DNA from: Bacillota bacterium
Lineage (GTDB): Bacteria; Bacillota; UBA994; UBA5500
DNA: 64,000 bases
NCBI GenBank assembly: GCA_023436245.1
Contig: JAEZJZ010000021.1
Location: 1-64,000 of the forward strand
Reading direction: 5' to 3'
The position numbers and the translations under genes are program-made. Under the pieces are notes generated by a model. It did not search any database, was not told the origin of the DNA, and saw nothing but the letters and a program-made list of their open reading frames with translations. Shown here one piece after another: positions 32,233 to 41,293 of the stretch; the first letter of the stretch is position 1, and each line of letters opens with the position of its first letter.

Positions 32233-34626
32233 ATGAGCAGGATTAGGATACATGAACTGGCCAAGGAGTTGAACGTTCCGAGCAAGAAGTTGGTTGACGC
32301 ATTGGCCGACTTGAACCTAAACGTGCAGAACCACATGAGCTCGATTGATGATGCGGTTGCGGACATCATCCGTGACGTATTGAAGCCGAAGGCGAAGAAG
32401 GGGAAGAAGTCCTCAGCTGAAGCTTCTACCGCAGTCGTTGACTCGACTGAGCAGCACGAGCCTGCGCTCGATTCCGGTAGCCACACGACCGACGCACGTC
32501 TACAACCAGAGGAACAAACTAACAACAATGTTGCGCCGGTTAGGCCGGTGCCGGATAAGGAGCCTAGCCAGAAACAGATGACAATCACCACACAGAAACC
32601 AGCACAACCGAGACAGGTCCCTAGCGCACCAGTTGCGCCAGTTACGCCGACCCCATCGATTCCGGAAGTCTCCGACGAGGTGGAGTTGGACACAGCTTTT
32701 GAAGGAAAGAAAGACGAAGCAGCAGCTCGCAGCAAACGGCCGAAGCGCCCGGCGGGACCACAGGCTCGCACCGACAACTCGGCTCGCAAAGGTGGAGACA
32801 ACCGCCACCGCGGGGATCGTTCCAGGCCACCGCTGAGAAATGAACCCACGCGACGCAATGAACCGGCCGTAGTCAAATTAGGCAGCGAAGACATTACCGT
32901 GGGTGAACTGGCCGGCAAGATGAAGCGTCCTGCCGCCGAGTTGATCCGCAAGTTGATCGATCTTGGGGTGATGGCCTCCATCAACCAGGCTATCGATGCA
33001 GACACGGCTGCGTTAATCGCGACCGAACTGGGATTCACCGTGGAACAGGCTACTCCACCGAAACCGGTCTATGAGAATCCCTTCGATGAGCCATCACCGG
33101 TTGATGACCCGAGTCAACTGCTGAGCCGTCCTCCGGTGGTGACCGTCATGGGTCATGTCGATCACGGCAAGACCAGCTTGCTGGACGCGATCAGGCAAAC
33201 GAATGTCACGGCGCAGGAGGCCGGCGGCATCACCCAGCATATCGGTGCGTACCAGGTGGAGATCATGGGGCAGACGATTACCTTCTTGGACACCCCGGGG
33301 CATGAAGCCTTTACCGCCATGCGCGCACGGGGTGCCAAGGCTACCGACATTGCCATTTTGGTAGTGGCAGCCGACGACGGCATCATGCCGCAGACAATCG
33401 AAGCGATCAACCACGCCAAGGCGGCCGGAGTTCCGATCATCGTGGCAGTGAATAAGATCGACAAGCCAGGGGCCAACCCGGATCGAGTCAAACAGCAGTT
33501 GACTGAGCATGGCCTGGTGCCGGAAGAGTGGGGTGGCGAGACCATTTGTGTCAACGTTTCTGCTCTCAAGAAGCAAGGCATAGATGATTTGCTCACTTCC
33601 ATCCTCACGCTGTCCGAACTGGCTGAGTTCCGGGCTAATCCAGACAAGCCGGCTCGGGGAGTCGTGATCGAATCGAAGATCGACAAGGGCCGTGGACCGG
33701 TGGCCACCGTGTTGATCCACGAAGGTACCTTGACCGTAGGGGATGCCGTGTTGGCGGGCGTTACCGCAGGCAAGGTTCGCGCCATGACCAATGACAAAGG
33801 GCGTCGCCTGAAGAGCGCTGGCCCGTCCGCTCCGGTGGAGATTGTCGGTTTGCCGGACGCACCGGGTGCTGGTGAGCAGTTCATGGTAGTTGCTGACGAG
33901 AAGATGGCTCGCAATTATGCGGAGCTGTTGCGCACCAAGAAACGCGACGCAGAGATGAAGACAGTGCAGCGCGTGTCCCTGGATGACCTCTTTGACAAGA
34001 TCAAGGAAGGGCAGCTCAAGCAATTGAGTATCGTTCTGAAGGCCGACGTGCAGGGCTCGGTGGAGGCATTGCGTCAGGCACTATCCAAGTTGGGCAATGA
34101 AGAAGTGAGTGTTGCTGTCATCCACGAGGGCGTTGGCCCGGTTAATGAAAGCGACATCCTGTTGGCTTCTGCTTCCGACGCGATCATCATTGGGTTCAAT
34201 GTTCGTCCGGATGCCAGCACCCGCAAGATTGCCGAGCAGCACAACGTGGACATTCGCCTCTATCGGGTGATCTACGATGCCATCGAAGATGTGGAGAAGG
34301 CGATCAAAGGCCTGCTCGCCCCGGTCTTTAAAGAGGTGGTGCTTGGGCAGGCTGAGGTGCGGCAAGTGTTCCGCGTGACCAAAGTCGGCACCATCGCAGG
34401 CTGCTACTTGACCGACGGCAAGATCACTCGCCAGGCCAAGGTGCGTTTGTTGCGCGGGGGAGTAGTGATCTTTGAGGGGCAGATCGACTCTCTCAAGCGC
34501 TTTAAGGATGATGTGCGAGAAGTCGCGGCAGGATATGAATGCGGTATCGGGCTGGCCGGTTTCAACGACATCAAAGAGGGCGACCTGATCGAAGCATACA
34601 TCATCGAACAGGTTGCCAGGCAGTAG
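32233..34626 (+). CDS. infB: Translation initiation factor IF-2
   Basis: A 797-residue IF-2. It has an N-terminal IF2_N domain (IRIHELAKELNVPSKKLVDALADL), a long charged, Pro/Ala-rich linker (about 55-210), a second IF2_N-like segment (near 215-270), then the G domain with GHVDHGKTS, DTPGHEAF and NKIDKPG, and the C-terminal beta-barrel and fMet-tRNA-binding domains. IF-2 brings initiator tRNA to the ribosome. Its ribosome binding site follows directly on the double-hairpin repeat. Confidence 0.98.
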   Translation: MSRIRIHELAKELNVPSKKLVDALADLNLNVQNHMSSIDDAVADIIRDVLKPKAKKGKKSSAEASTAVVDSTEQHEPALDSGSHTTDARLQPEEQTNNNVAPVRPVPDKEPSQKQMTITTQKPAQPRQVPSAPVAPVTPTPSIPEVSDEVELDTAFEGKKDEAAARSKRPKRPAGPQARTDNSARKGGDNRHRGDRSRPPLRNEPTRRNEPAVVKLGSEDITVGELAGKMKRPAAELIRKLIDLGVMASINQAIDADTAALIATELGFTVEQATPPKPVYENPFDEPSPVDDPSQLLSRPPVVTVMGHVDHGKTSLLDAIRQTNVTAQEAGGITQHIGAYQVEIMGQTITFLDTPGHEAFTAMRARGAKATDIAILVVAADDGIMPQTIEAINHAKAAGVPIIVAVNKIDKPGANPDRVKQQLTEHGLVPEEWGGETICVNVSALKKQGIDDLLTSILTLSELAEFRANPDKPARGVVIESKIDKGRGPVATVLIHEGTLTVGDAVLAGVTAGKVRAMTNDKGRRLKSAGPSAPVEIVGLPDAPGAGEQFMVVADEKMARNYAELLRTKKRDAEMKTVQRVSLDDLFDKIKEGQLKQLSIVLKADVQGSVEALRQALSKLGNEEVSVAVIHEGVGPVNESDILLASASDAIIIGFNVRPDASTRKIAEQHNVDIRLYRVIYDAIEDVEKAIKGLLAPVFKEVVLGQAEVRQVFRVTKVGTIAGCYLTDGKITRQAKVRLLRGGVVIFEGQIDSLKRFKDDVREVAAGYECGIGLAGFNDIKEGDLIEAYIIEQVARQ

Positions 34627-34662
34627 CTCAAGCTTCGCCACATCCCCGAAGGAGGATGAATT

Positions 34663-35034
34663 ATGACCCAATATCGACCGGAGAGGCTGAAAGGCCTGCT
34701 GCAAGCTGAGTTGAGTGACATTATCCACAACTCACTGAAGGACCCGCGAGTCGGCTTCGCCTCAGTGACGTCAGTGGAGGTCTCTAACGATTTGAGACAT
34801 GTCAAGGCATTTGTCAGTGTGCTCGGAGAACCGTCTGAGCGGGACGCGACGCTTGCGGCACTGAATCGGGCGACCGGATTCATCAGGACGGAGGTTGGTC
34901 GCCGCATCAGCCTGCGGCACACGCCGGAGATCATCTTCCGCCCGGATGATTCGATTGCGCACGGTACGCACATCAACTCCTTGTTGCGCCAGTTGCGTGC
35001 CGAAGAACAGGACGGCCAGCGTGATGGCCGGTAA
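34663..35034 (+). CDS. rbfA: Ribosome-binding factor A
   Basis: A 123-residue KH-like protein for late 16S rRNA 5'-end maturation. Typical blocks are RLKGLLQAELSDIIHNSLKDPRVG and the C-terminal RHTPEIIFRPDDSIAHGTHINSLL. GAAGGAGGATG precedes the ATG. Its end overlaps nrnA by 11 bases. Confidence 0.96.
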   Translation: MTQYRPERLKGLLQAELSDIIHNSLKDPRVGFASVTSVEVSNDLRHVKAFVSVLGEPSERDATLAALNRATGFIRTEVGRRISLRHTPEIIFRPDDSIAHGTHINSLLRQLRAEEQDGQRDGR

Positions 35035-36004
35035 AGGCACAATCTCGGAGATGGCGGCCGCCCTGCAAAGGGCGAGCCGCCTGTTACTCGTGGCCCATCT
35101 GTCTCCGGACGGTGACAGCCTGGGGTCGTTGCTGGCTCTCGGTCAGGCCCTTGATGACGGACGGCGGGAGATTGTCGTTTTCGTACCAGATGGTGTACCG
35201 CTGAAGTATCGTTTTCTGCCCGGCTGGCAGACGGTGACGGTCGATCCGGATCGTCTGCCCCTAGATCCTGGCACCGTGGTGCTGCTCGACTGTGGTGAGT
35301 GGCAGCGAACCGGCCTGCCTGAGCGCTACCTTGCGTACCCTTCCCTGAACATCGACCATCATCGTACTTCAATCGGTGTCGCGGATGTCAACCTAATCGA
35401 CTCCCAAGCGGCTGCCACCGGAGAGCTGATTCATCGCGTGCTCAAGCAGGCTGCAATACCGATTGATGCCGCTGTGGCGACCTGTCTCTATACTGCTGTT
35501 GTTAGCGATACCGGGTGGTTTCGCTTCAGCAATGCTTCGCCCGAGATTCATCTCCTGGCGGCAGAGCTGTTGCAACTCGGGGCGGACCGCGAGTTGGTCA
35601 ATGACTGGCTGAGCACGATGCCACGCACTTATTTGCAGGCGCTGACGCTGGTCCTCGAACGCCTGACCGTGTTCTGTGATGACCAGGCTTCGATTTCCTG
35701 GCTCAGCTTCGCAGACCTGCAATCCATCGGAGTCGCTCCCACGGAAATGGAGGGGCTAATAGACTACCCACGTGCGCTCCCGGGAGTGCAAGTTGCAGCT
35801 CTCTTGGTAGAGACTGCACCCAATACTCAAAAGGTTAGTTTCCGCTCCCGTGCGCCGATCGACGTCAGTCGCCTGGCTGGTGAGTTCGGTGGAGGCGGTC
35901 ACGCGCGTGCCGCCGGGTGCACCCTGAGTAACGAGGATATTCCGCACAGCCTTGCCTTAATTCGTGCTGCCATGGAGAGGGGGCTCCGCGGCGATGCCAG
36001 TTGA
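35024..36004 (+). CDS. nrnA: DHH-family oligoribonuclease/pAp phosphatase NrnA
   Basis: A 326-residue DHH/DHHA1 phosphoesterase. Metal-site motifs are VAHLSPDGDSLGS, LLDCGEWQR and NIDHHRTSIG, and the DHHA1 domain ends with FGGGGHARAAG. NrnA degrades nanoRNAs and pAp. The ATG at 35024 is inside the end of rbfA and restores the normal length; longer upstream extension in this frame lies within rbfA. Confidence 0.94.
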   Translation: MAGKGTISEMAAALQRASRLLLVAHLSPDGDSLGSLLALGQALDDGRREIVVFVPDGVPLKYRFLPGWQTVTVDPDRLPLDPGTVVLLDCGEWQRTGLPERYLAYPSLNIDHHRTSIGVADVNLIDSQAAATGELIHRVLKQAAIPIDAAVATCLYTAVVSDTGWFRFSNASPEIHLLAAELLQLGADRELVNDWLSTMPRTYLQALTLVLERLTVFCDDQASISWLSFADLQSIGVAPTEMEGLIDYPRALPGVQVAALLVETAPNTQKVSFRSRAPIDVSRLAGEFGGGGHARAAGCTLSNEDIPHSLALIRAAMERGLRGDAS

Positions 36005-36890
36005 AGGCTTTCTCAACTTGCTCAAGCCGCCGGGCATGACCTCCCACGATGCAGTGGGCAAGGTTCGCCGCATCTTCGGTACGCGCTCTGTGGGTCATGC
36101 TGGCACTCTGGATCCAGCGGCGTCGGGTGTGCTGCCGATGGCTATCGGGCGCGCCACTCGCCTGCTGGAATACATGGTTGATGACAGCAAGACATATATA
36201 GGCGAAGCCACGTTCGGCATCGCCACTGATACACTGGACCAGTGCGGTCGGGTTATAGATGAGCAGCCGGTCGCCTTTGCGAATGCAGAGCTACGGCAGG
36301 CGATGGATGCCATGGTTGGCTGTCAACTGCAATCTCCGCCAGCCTTTTCGGCCGTCAAGCATCAGGGGAAGCCGCTCTATGAGTATGCGCGGCGAGGAGA
36401 GATCATCGAGAAGCCAGGCAGAGAGATTGAGATTAAGGAGTTCTCGCTCCTTTCCCACCATCCTGGCCGTTATCCGCGCTGTCTGTTTCGAGTAGACTGT
36501 TCGAAAGGTAGCTATGTACGCGTACTAGTTAAGGATCTGGCAGCCAGGTTGGGTACGATCGGCACGCTCACCTTTCTGCTGCGTTCCCGCGTGGGCCAGC
36601 TCACCCTGCAGGGTGCGTATACATTGGAGGAACTGTCATTACAAGCGGCTGGCGCTAATCTATCCGACTGTCTCCTGCCGTTCGAGACGGCTGTCAGCCA
36701 TTTGCCGTCCGTGCAACTTAGCGGAGAGCAGGTGCTAGGATTCATCAATGGGCGGACGGTGGTTGTGTCTGCTGATACAGTCGGTGTCTGTTGCGCCTAC
36801 GGCGCCGACGGGCTGATAGGCGTCGGAGAAGTCCAGGATGGGATACTGCAACCGCGAAAGGTACTGACATCACGGGAGGATATTCGCTAA
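35994..36890 (+). CDS. truB: tRNA pseudouridine-55 synthase TruB
   Basis: A 298-residue enzyme that makes pseudouridine 55 in the T-loop of tRNAs. The catalytic Asp is in GHAGTLDPAASGVLPMAIGRAT, and LNLLKPPGMTSHDAV and YIGEATFGIATDTLDQCG are family blocks. The ATG at 35994 overlaps the nrnA stop. Confidence 0.97.
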   Translation: MPVEGFLNLLKPPGMTSHDAVGKVRRIFGTRSVGHAGTLDPAASGVLPMAIGRATRLLEYMVDDSKTYIGEATFGIATDTLDQCGRVIDEQPVAFANAELRQAMDAMVGCQLQSPPAFSAVKHQGKPLYEYARRGEIIEKPGREIEIKEFSLLSHHPGRYPRCLFRVDCSKGSYVRVLVKDLAARLGTIGTLTFLLRSRVGQLTLQGAYTLEELSLQAAGANLSDCLLPFETAVSHLPSVQLSGEQVLGFINGRTVVVSADTVGVCCAYGADGLIGVGEVQDGILQPRKVLTSREDIR

Positions 36891-37799
36891 ATGATCGTGA
36901 CTAGTGATTTCTTGGATTTGCCGCGCGGGGAGAGGGTATTTGCCATTGGCAATTTTGACGGCGTGCACCTCGGTCATCAAGCGCTCTTTCGCCGAGCGGC
37001 GGCACTGGCTTCTGACCGAGGAGGGGTTGCTATTGCCCTTGCTTTTCACCCGCACCCGCTGCAAGTGCTTGGCTACTCGGTGGAAACCATCACCGATGAT
37101 GACCAGAAGGTCAGTCTGATCGCCGACCACGGCGTTTCAGCTTACTTCGCCATGCCCTTTGGGGCGGAGTTGGCGGTCATGCCGCCGGAACGTTTTGTGC
37201 GCGAGGTGCTGATCGAGCAGGCGGAGGCCAGTGCAGTCGTGGTCGGCTTTAACTTCAGCTTCGGCAAAGGCGGCGCCGGAACGCCTGAGTTTCTGGCGCA
37301 AGCACTGGCCGCATACGGTGTGCCGGTGGAGATCGTCGCCCCGGTGGTAATCGGCGGGGAGGCAGTCAGCAGCACACGTATCCGCCAGTGCATTCGGCAC
37401 GGCGACTTGGATAGGGTGGAGACCATGCTCGGTAGGCCATACAGTCTGAGTGGGGTGGTTCTGCCGGGTGACCAGAGGGGAAGGACGATCGGTTATCCCA
37501 CAGCCAACCTGTACAATCTGCAGGGGCTTGCGCTGCCGCCCTTTGGGGTGTACGCAGCGGAGGTGCTGGGAATAGGACCCGGCATGGCCAATCTCGGTAT
37601 CCGACCGAGCTTTCCTCAGGCCGGGCCTAGCCTGGAAGTGAACATTCTAGATTGGCACGGTGACCTCTACGGCAACAGGATAGACGTCGTCCTGCGCCGC
37701 TTCCTACGCGGAGAACGCAGGTTCAACAGCTTGGCTGCACTGCAGCAGCAGTTGGCGAGTGATCGACTCGAGGTGAAGCGGCTACTAGGCCGGCACTGA
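36891..37799 (+). CDS. ribF: Bifunctional riboflavin kinase/FAD synthetase
   Basis: A 302-residue two-domain enzyme making FMN and FAD. The adenylyltransferase half shows IGNFDGVHLGHQALFRRA and GFNFSFGKGGAGT; the kinase half has LPGDQRGRTIGYPTANL and the C-terminal LEVNILDWHGDLYGNRIDV. It follows truB with no gap except the stop codon. Confidence 0.97.
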   Translation: MIVTSDFLDLPRGERVFAIGNFDGVHLGHQALFRRAAALASDRGGVAIALAFHPHPLQVLGYSVETITDDDQKVSLIADHGVSAYFAMPFGAELAVMPPERFVREVLIEQAEASAVVVGFNFSFGKGGAGTPEFLAQALAAYGVPVEIVAPVVIGGEAVSSTRIRQCIRHGDLDRVETMLGRPYSLSGVVLPGDQRGRTIGYPTANLYNLQGLALPPFGVYAAEVLGIGPGMANLGIRPSFPQAGPSLEVNILDWHGDLYGNRIDVVLRRFLRGERRFNSLAALQQQLASDRLEVKRLLGRH

Positions 37800-37891
37800 G
37801 CGGCTGGCATGCCCTCCTCTGGTCATGCATAGGGATTACTGGGGCGCACTTGTCCCGGGGTTTCCCCCATGATAGAATAGGAGGGGTCTCG

Positions 37892-38098
37892 GTGGCCGAT
37901 TACACCGTTACTGAGTTTCTCAGCCTGCTCTTTGAGTTGGAACACAATCGCCGATTTCTGCGCTTGCGGCGCGAGCTCGAGCGTCGATATCATCGGTTGA
38001 GCGGTCAGGGATCTCGTCGGGAGGCTTACATCGACAGCGTTTTGGCATTGCTCTGGGAGTCGGACGCCGATTCGCAAACTGTTCTGGCCGGAAGATAG
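37892..38098 (+). CDS. Small protein of unknown function, upstream gene of a pair
   Basis: A 68-residue, charged, mostly helical protein (ADYTVTEFLSLLFELEHNRR, then Arg/Glu-rich). I take the GTG at 37892 because AGGAGGGG lies at 8 bases; the ORF extends upstream to 37850 without a site. A TAGAAT box at 37874-37879 may be a -10. The gene is followed after two bases by another small gene, so both are probably co-transcribed. No family recognised. Confidence 0.6.
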   Translation: MADYTVTEFLSLLFELEHNRRFLRLRRELERRYHRLSGQGSRREAYIDSVLALLWESDADSQTVLAGR

Positions 38099-38100
38099 TC

Positions 38101-38322
38101 ATGCAGGTTGTGATCAGCAATCACGCCGCACGCCGCCTGCAGGATTCTCGTCAGTCCGGAATCACCACCGACGACCTGACTAGGGCTGCATTGCAGGTGC
38201 CTGGACGAGTACCGGCCGCAACTAGGTTTCGCGGCAGCGCTGCTCGCAGCGGCCGCCAGTTTGATTTCGTGATCAAAGATGTTATGACCACGCGATTGGT
38301 GATCACGGTCATCGGCAAGTAG
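38101..38322 (+). CDS. Small protein of unknown function (DUF4258-like)
   Basis: A 73-residue protein: ISNHAARRLQDSRQSGITTDD at the N-terminus, then basic stretches and a beta end RLVITVIGK. The pattern His-Ala-x-x-Arg-hydrophobic followed by a beta hairpin resembles DUF4258/RelE-like small proteins, which are often toxins or phage-related, but the match is weak. It starts two bases after the 68-residue gene, which would then be its partner. Function not established. Confidence 0.5.
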   Translation: MQVVISNHAARRLQDSRQSGITTDDLTRAALQVPGRVPAATRFRGSAARSGRQFDFVIKDVMTTRLVITVIGK

Positions 38323-38435
38323 GTTGCCATTTGGCCAGTTTGTGGACAAGCATGAGTAGAGCGGAATGTCGGACTCTCGGCCGGCCGCCGGCAGGGTGAG
38401 TCCGTGGTTGCGATAGATCGCAGGCGCATTCCTGG

Positions 38436-38454
38436 GCATGATCCATGGTATAAT
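38436..38454 (+). promoter_or_regulatory. Extended -10 promoter before rpsO
   Basis: TGGTATAAT (TATAAT at 38449-38454) is an extended -10 element; no good -35 is visible 17 bases upstream. The transcript start would give an rpsO leader of about 85 bases. Confidence 0.55.
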
Positions 38455-38548
38455 GGTCATGGCCCAACGAACCGATGGCTAGGATGGACGATATCCTCCG
38501 AACGTTTACCTTGGCTGTCTGGGGATTAGAGTGAAGGAGGTGGACTAA

Positions 38549-38818
38549 ATGGCACTGGATCAGGATAATAAGCGTCAGATCATCGAGACGTACAAACTCC
38601 ATGAGGGTGACACCGGCTCTCCAGAGGTGCAGATCGCACTTTTGACTGAGCGGATCAATTCTTTGACCGCTCATCTACAGGAGCATCAGAAGGATCATCA
38701 TTCTCGCCGCGGCTTGTACAAGATGATCGGTCAGAGGCGCAGATTCCTCAACTATCTGCGTCAGAACGACATCGAGCGCTATCGTACGATTATTGAGCAG
38801 CTAGGCATTCGCAAGTAG
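38549..38818 (+). CDS. rpsO: 30S ribosomal protein S15
   Basis: An 89-residue S15, the usual length, with YKLHEGDTGSPEVQIALLTERI and LQEHQKDHHSRRGLYKMIGQRRRFLNYL. It binds 16S rRNA early in assembly and pairs genomically with pnp, as in most bacteria. GAAGGAGGTGG precedes the ATG. Confidence 0.98.
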   Translation: MALDQDNKRQIIETYKLHEGDTGSPEVQIALLTERINSLTAHLQEHQKDHHSRRGLYKMIGQRRRFLNYLRQNDIERYRTIIEQLGIRK

Positions 38819-38845
38819 TGAAGACGGGTTCTCCGTCTGCAGAGA

Positions 38846-38890
38846 GGCGGCGTTCTGTCCAAGTAGTAGGTGGGCAACGCCGTCTTTTGT
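38846..38890 (+). terminator. Terminator after rpsO
   Basis: GGCGGCGTT pairs with AACGCCGTC across a 21-base loop, followed by TTTTGTCCTTTT. Probably a partial terminator within the rpsO-pnp unit. Confidence 0.65.
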
Positions 38891-38993
38891 CCTTTTGCAG
38901 TGCAGTTGTGGGGGCAACCTGTCCTGCGACTGTATGTCGGGCGTTAGCTGTGAAATAATAGGATAGAATTGCGAAAAGATAGGATGGTGATTT

Positions 38994-41075
38994 ATGCGGA
39001 GTTATTCTATGCAGTTGGCGGGGCGTCAGCTCACTATTGAGACTGGCAAGCTAGCCAAGCAGGCGCACGGATCTGCGCTTGTCAAGTACGGCGATACATA
39101 TGTGTTGGTTAATGCAACTGTCTCCAAGCAGCCGCGGGAAGGCATTGATTTCTTCCCATTGTTGGTCGATTACGAGGAGCGCCTGTACTCGGTCGGCAAG
39201 ATTCCGGGCGGCTTCATCAAGCGTGAGGGCAGACCAAGCGAGAAAGCCATTTTGGCAGCACGCTTGATTGATCGCCCCTTACGTCCCCTGTTCCCCAAGG
39301 ATCTGCGCAATGATGTGCAGGTGGTAGCTACGGTCATGTCTGTCGATCACGACAACAGCCCGGAGATAGCCGCCATGATTGGGGCATCGGTCGCGCTCAG
39401 CATCTCCAAGATCCCGTTCAACGGCCCGATCGCCGGCGTAATCGTGGGTCTAGTCGATGGCCAGTTGGTGTTGAACCCAACCGCTGCGCAGGCTGCCGAA
39501 AGCGACATGCACCTGGTGGTTTCCGGCACCAAGGATGCCATCATGATGGTTGAGGCTGGCGCCAAAGAAGTTCCGGAAGATCAGATGGTGGAGGCCTTGC
39601 TCTTTGCGCACGACGCAATTAAGCAGATTGTTGAGCTGCAGGAGCAGATCCAAGCAGAAATCGGCCAGGAAAAGATGGCCATGCCTGGGAAGGTCATCAG
39701 TGATGAACTGGTGCAAGCGGTGGTTGCTTACGCCAGCGACAAGCTGGATGCGGCCGTGCACAATCCAATCAAGCAGGAGCGCGAATCAGGCGTCGCTGCC
39801 GTCGAGGAAGAGACTTTGCAGCACTTCGCCGAGATCTACCCGGACGAGCAGAAAGCGATCAAGGATGTACTGCATTCCACGCTGAAGAAACTCGTGCGGC
39901 GGGCAATTGTGCAGGACGGTGAGCGTCCTGATGGCAGGCGCACTGATGAGATCCGGCCAATCAGTTGTGAAGTTGGTTTGTTGCCGCGCACCCACGGGTC
40001 AGGCCTCTTCACCCGCGGACAAACCCAGGCCTTGAGTGTGGTCACATTGGGCGCCATGGGCGATGTGCAGACGATCGATGACCTCTCAACTGATGAAAGC
40101 AAGCGCTATATGCATCATTACAACTTCCCGCCTTACAGCGTGGGCGAAACTCGTCCCATGCGCGGACCGAGCCGGCGGGACATCGGACACGGAGCACTCG
40201 GAGAGCGGGCACTGACTACGATGATTCCATCGCCTGAGGAGTTCCCGTACGCCATTCGCGTGGTCTCAGAGATTCTTGAGTCAAACGGCTCAACCTCTCA
40301 GGCCAGCATCTGCGGCAGCACTCTGGCGCTGATGGATGCTGGTGTGCCGATCAAACGGCCAGTAGCTGGCATTGCCATGGGTCTGGTCAGCGATGGGGAA
40401 GCGTTCACCATACTGTCAGACATTCAGGGGCTCGAAGATGCACTCGGCGACATGGACTTCAAGGTGGCAGGTACCACCATTGGCATCACCGCCCTGCAGA
40501 TGGACATCAAGATCTCAGGCGTGACTCCGGAGATCCTGCGGCGTGCACTCGAGCAGGCCCGGGTTGGTCGTCTCTTCATCTTGGACAAGATGTTGGCCGT
40601 AATGCCTGCGCCGAGAGCGGACCTCTCTCCGTATGCACCACGTATGCTGACCATGATGATCTCGGTCGACAAGATCAAAGACGTGATTGGTCCTGGCGGC
40701 AAAGTGATCAACAAGATCATTGCTGAAACAGGCGTGAAGATTGACATCGAAGATGATGGACGTATCTTCATCGCAGCCGTGGATACAGAAGCCGGCGAGA
40801 AGGCCAAGAAGATGATCGAGGCGATCACTGCTGAGGTCGAAGTCGGTCGGATATACACTGGACGCGTCACCCGCGTAGAGAAGTACGGTGCCTTTGTTGA
40901 GGTGATGCCAGGCAAAGAGGGACTGGTGCACATCTCACAGTTGGATGAGGGAAGAGTGGCACAGACAGAAGACATCTGCAAGGTGGGCGACGAGATTTTG
41001 GTCAAGGTGACCGAGGTCGATCGCATGGGTCGGGTGAACCTCTCACGCAAGGAAGCTCTATTGGCTCAGAAGTAG
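38994..41075 (+). CDS. pnp: Polyribonucleotide nucleotidyltransferase (PNPase)
   Basis: A 693-residue phosphorolytic 3'-5' exoribonuclease: two RNase PH domains separated by a helical domain, then a KH domain (near 555-610, IGPGGKVINKIIAETG) and an S1 domain (near 620-690, YTGRVTRVEKYGAFVEVMPGKEGLVHIS). Family blocks such as PLVDYEERLYSVGKIPGGFIKREG-type sequence and PMRGPSRRDIGHGALGERAL are intact. The start ATG at 38994 follows AGGATGGTG. Confidence 0.98.
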   Translation: MRSYSMQLAGRQLTIETGKLAKQAHGSALVKYGDTYVLVNATVSKQPREGIDFFPLLVDYEERLYSVGKIPGGFIKREGRPSEKAILAARLIDRPLRPLFPKDLRNDVQVVATVMSVDHDNSPEIAAMIGASVALSISKIPFNGPIAGVIVGLVDGQLVLNPTAAQAAESDMHLVVSGTKDAIMMVEAGAKEVPEDQMVEALLFAHDAIKQIVELQEQIQAEIGQEKMAMPGKVISDELVQAVVAYASDKLDAAVHNPIKQERESGVAAVEEETLQHFAEIYPDEQKAIKDVLHSTLKKLVRRAIVQDGERPDGRRTDEIRPISCEVGLLPRTHGSGLFTRGQTQALSVVTLGAMGDVQTIDDLSTDESKRYMHHYNFPPYSVGETRPMRGPSRRDIGHGALGERALTTMIPSPEEFPYAIRVVSEILESNGSTSQASICGSTLALMDAGVPIKRPVAGIAMGLVSDGEAFTILSDIQGLEDALGDMDFKVAGTTIGITALQMDIKISGVTPEILRRALEQARVGRLFILDKMLAVMPAPRADLSPYAPRMLTMMISVDKIKDVIGPGGKVINKIIAETGVKIDIEDDGRIFIAAVDTEAGEKAKKMIEAITAEVEVGRIYTGRVTRVEKYGAFVEVMPGKEGLVHISQLDEGRVAQTEDICKVGDEILVKVTEVDRMGRVNLSRKEALLAQK

Positions 41076-41110
41076 GGAGTGCGTTGGCGACAACGCCTCC
41101 CTCTCTTTTT
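41074..41110 (+). terminator. Terminator after pnp
   Basis: GGGAG and GCGTT pair with AACGC and CTCCC in an interrupted stem, followed by TCTCTTTTTCTT, a clear intrinsic terminator directly at the pnp stop. Confidence 0.85.
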
Positions 41111-41181
41111 CTTATCGGCTTGGACCTCCATTCTGGGGACGGGCATATTCCTTGTCTCCGCCCCATAATCCTCCACTAGTA

Positions 41182-41261
41182 GGGTGTTAAGTCTTAGACT
41201 ATTGAGCGTTCAGTGGTCACCAGAACCAAGCGGACGCTGCGGGTTAGTTTTGGGCTTGACC
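41182..41261 (+). repeat. Diverged copy of the palindromic repeat after pnp
   Basis: The left end GGGTGTTAAGTCTTAGAC, preceded by CACTAGTA, matches the left end of the copy at 44252 (preceded by TACTAGTA); the right end reads TGGGCTTGACC, and GTACTAG follows. The element is about 80 bp, longer than other copies and less symmetrical. Confidence 0.55.
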
Positions 41262-41293
41262 GAGTACTAGAGATCGTTAAGGGAGGAAACTGG

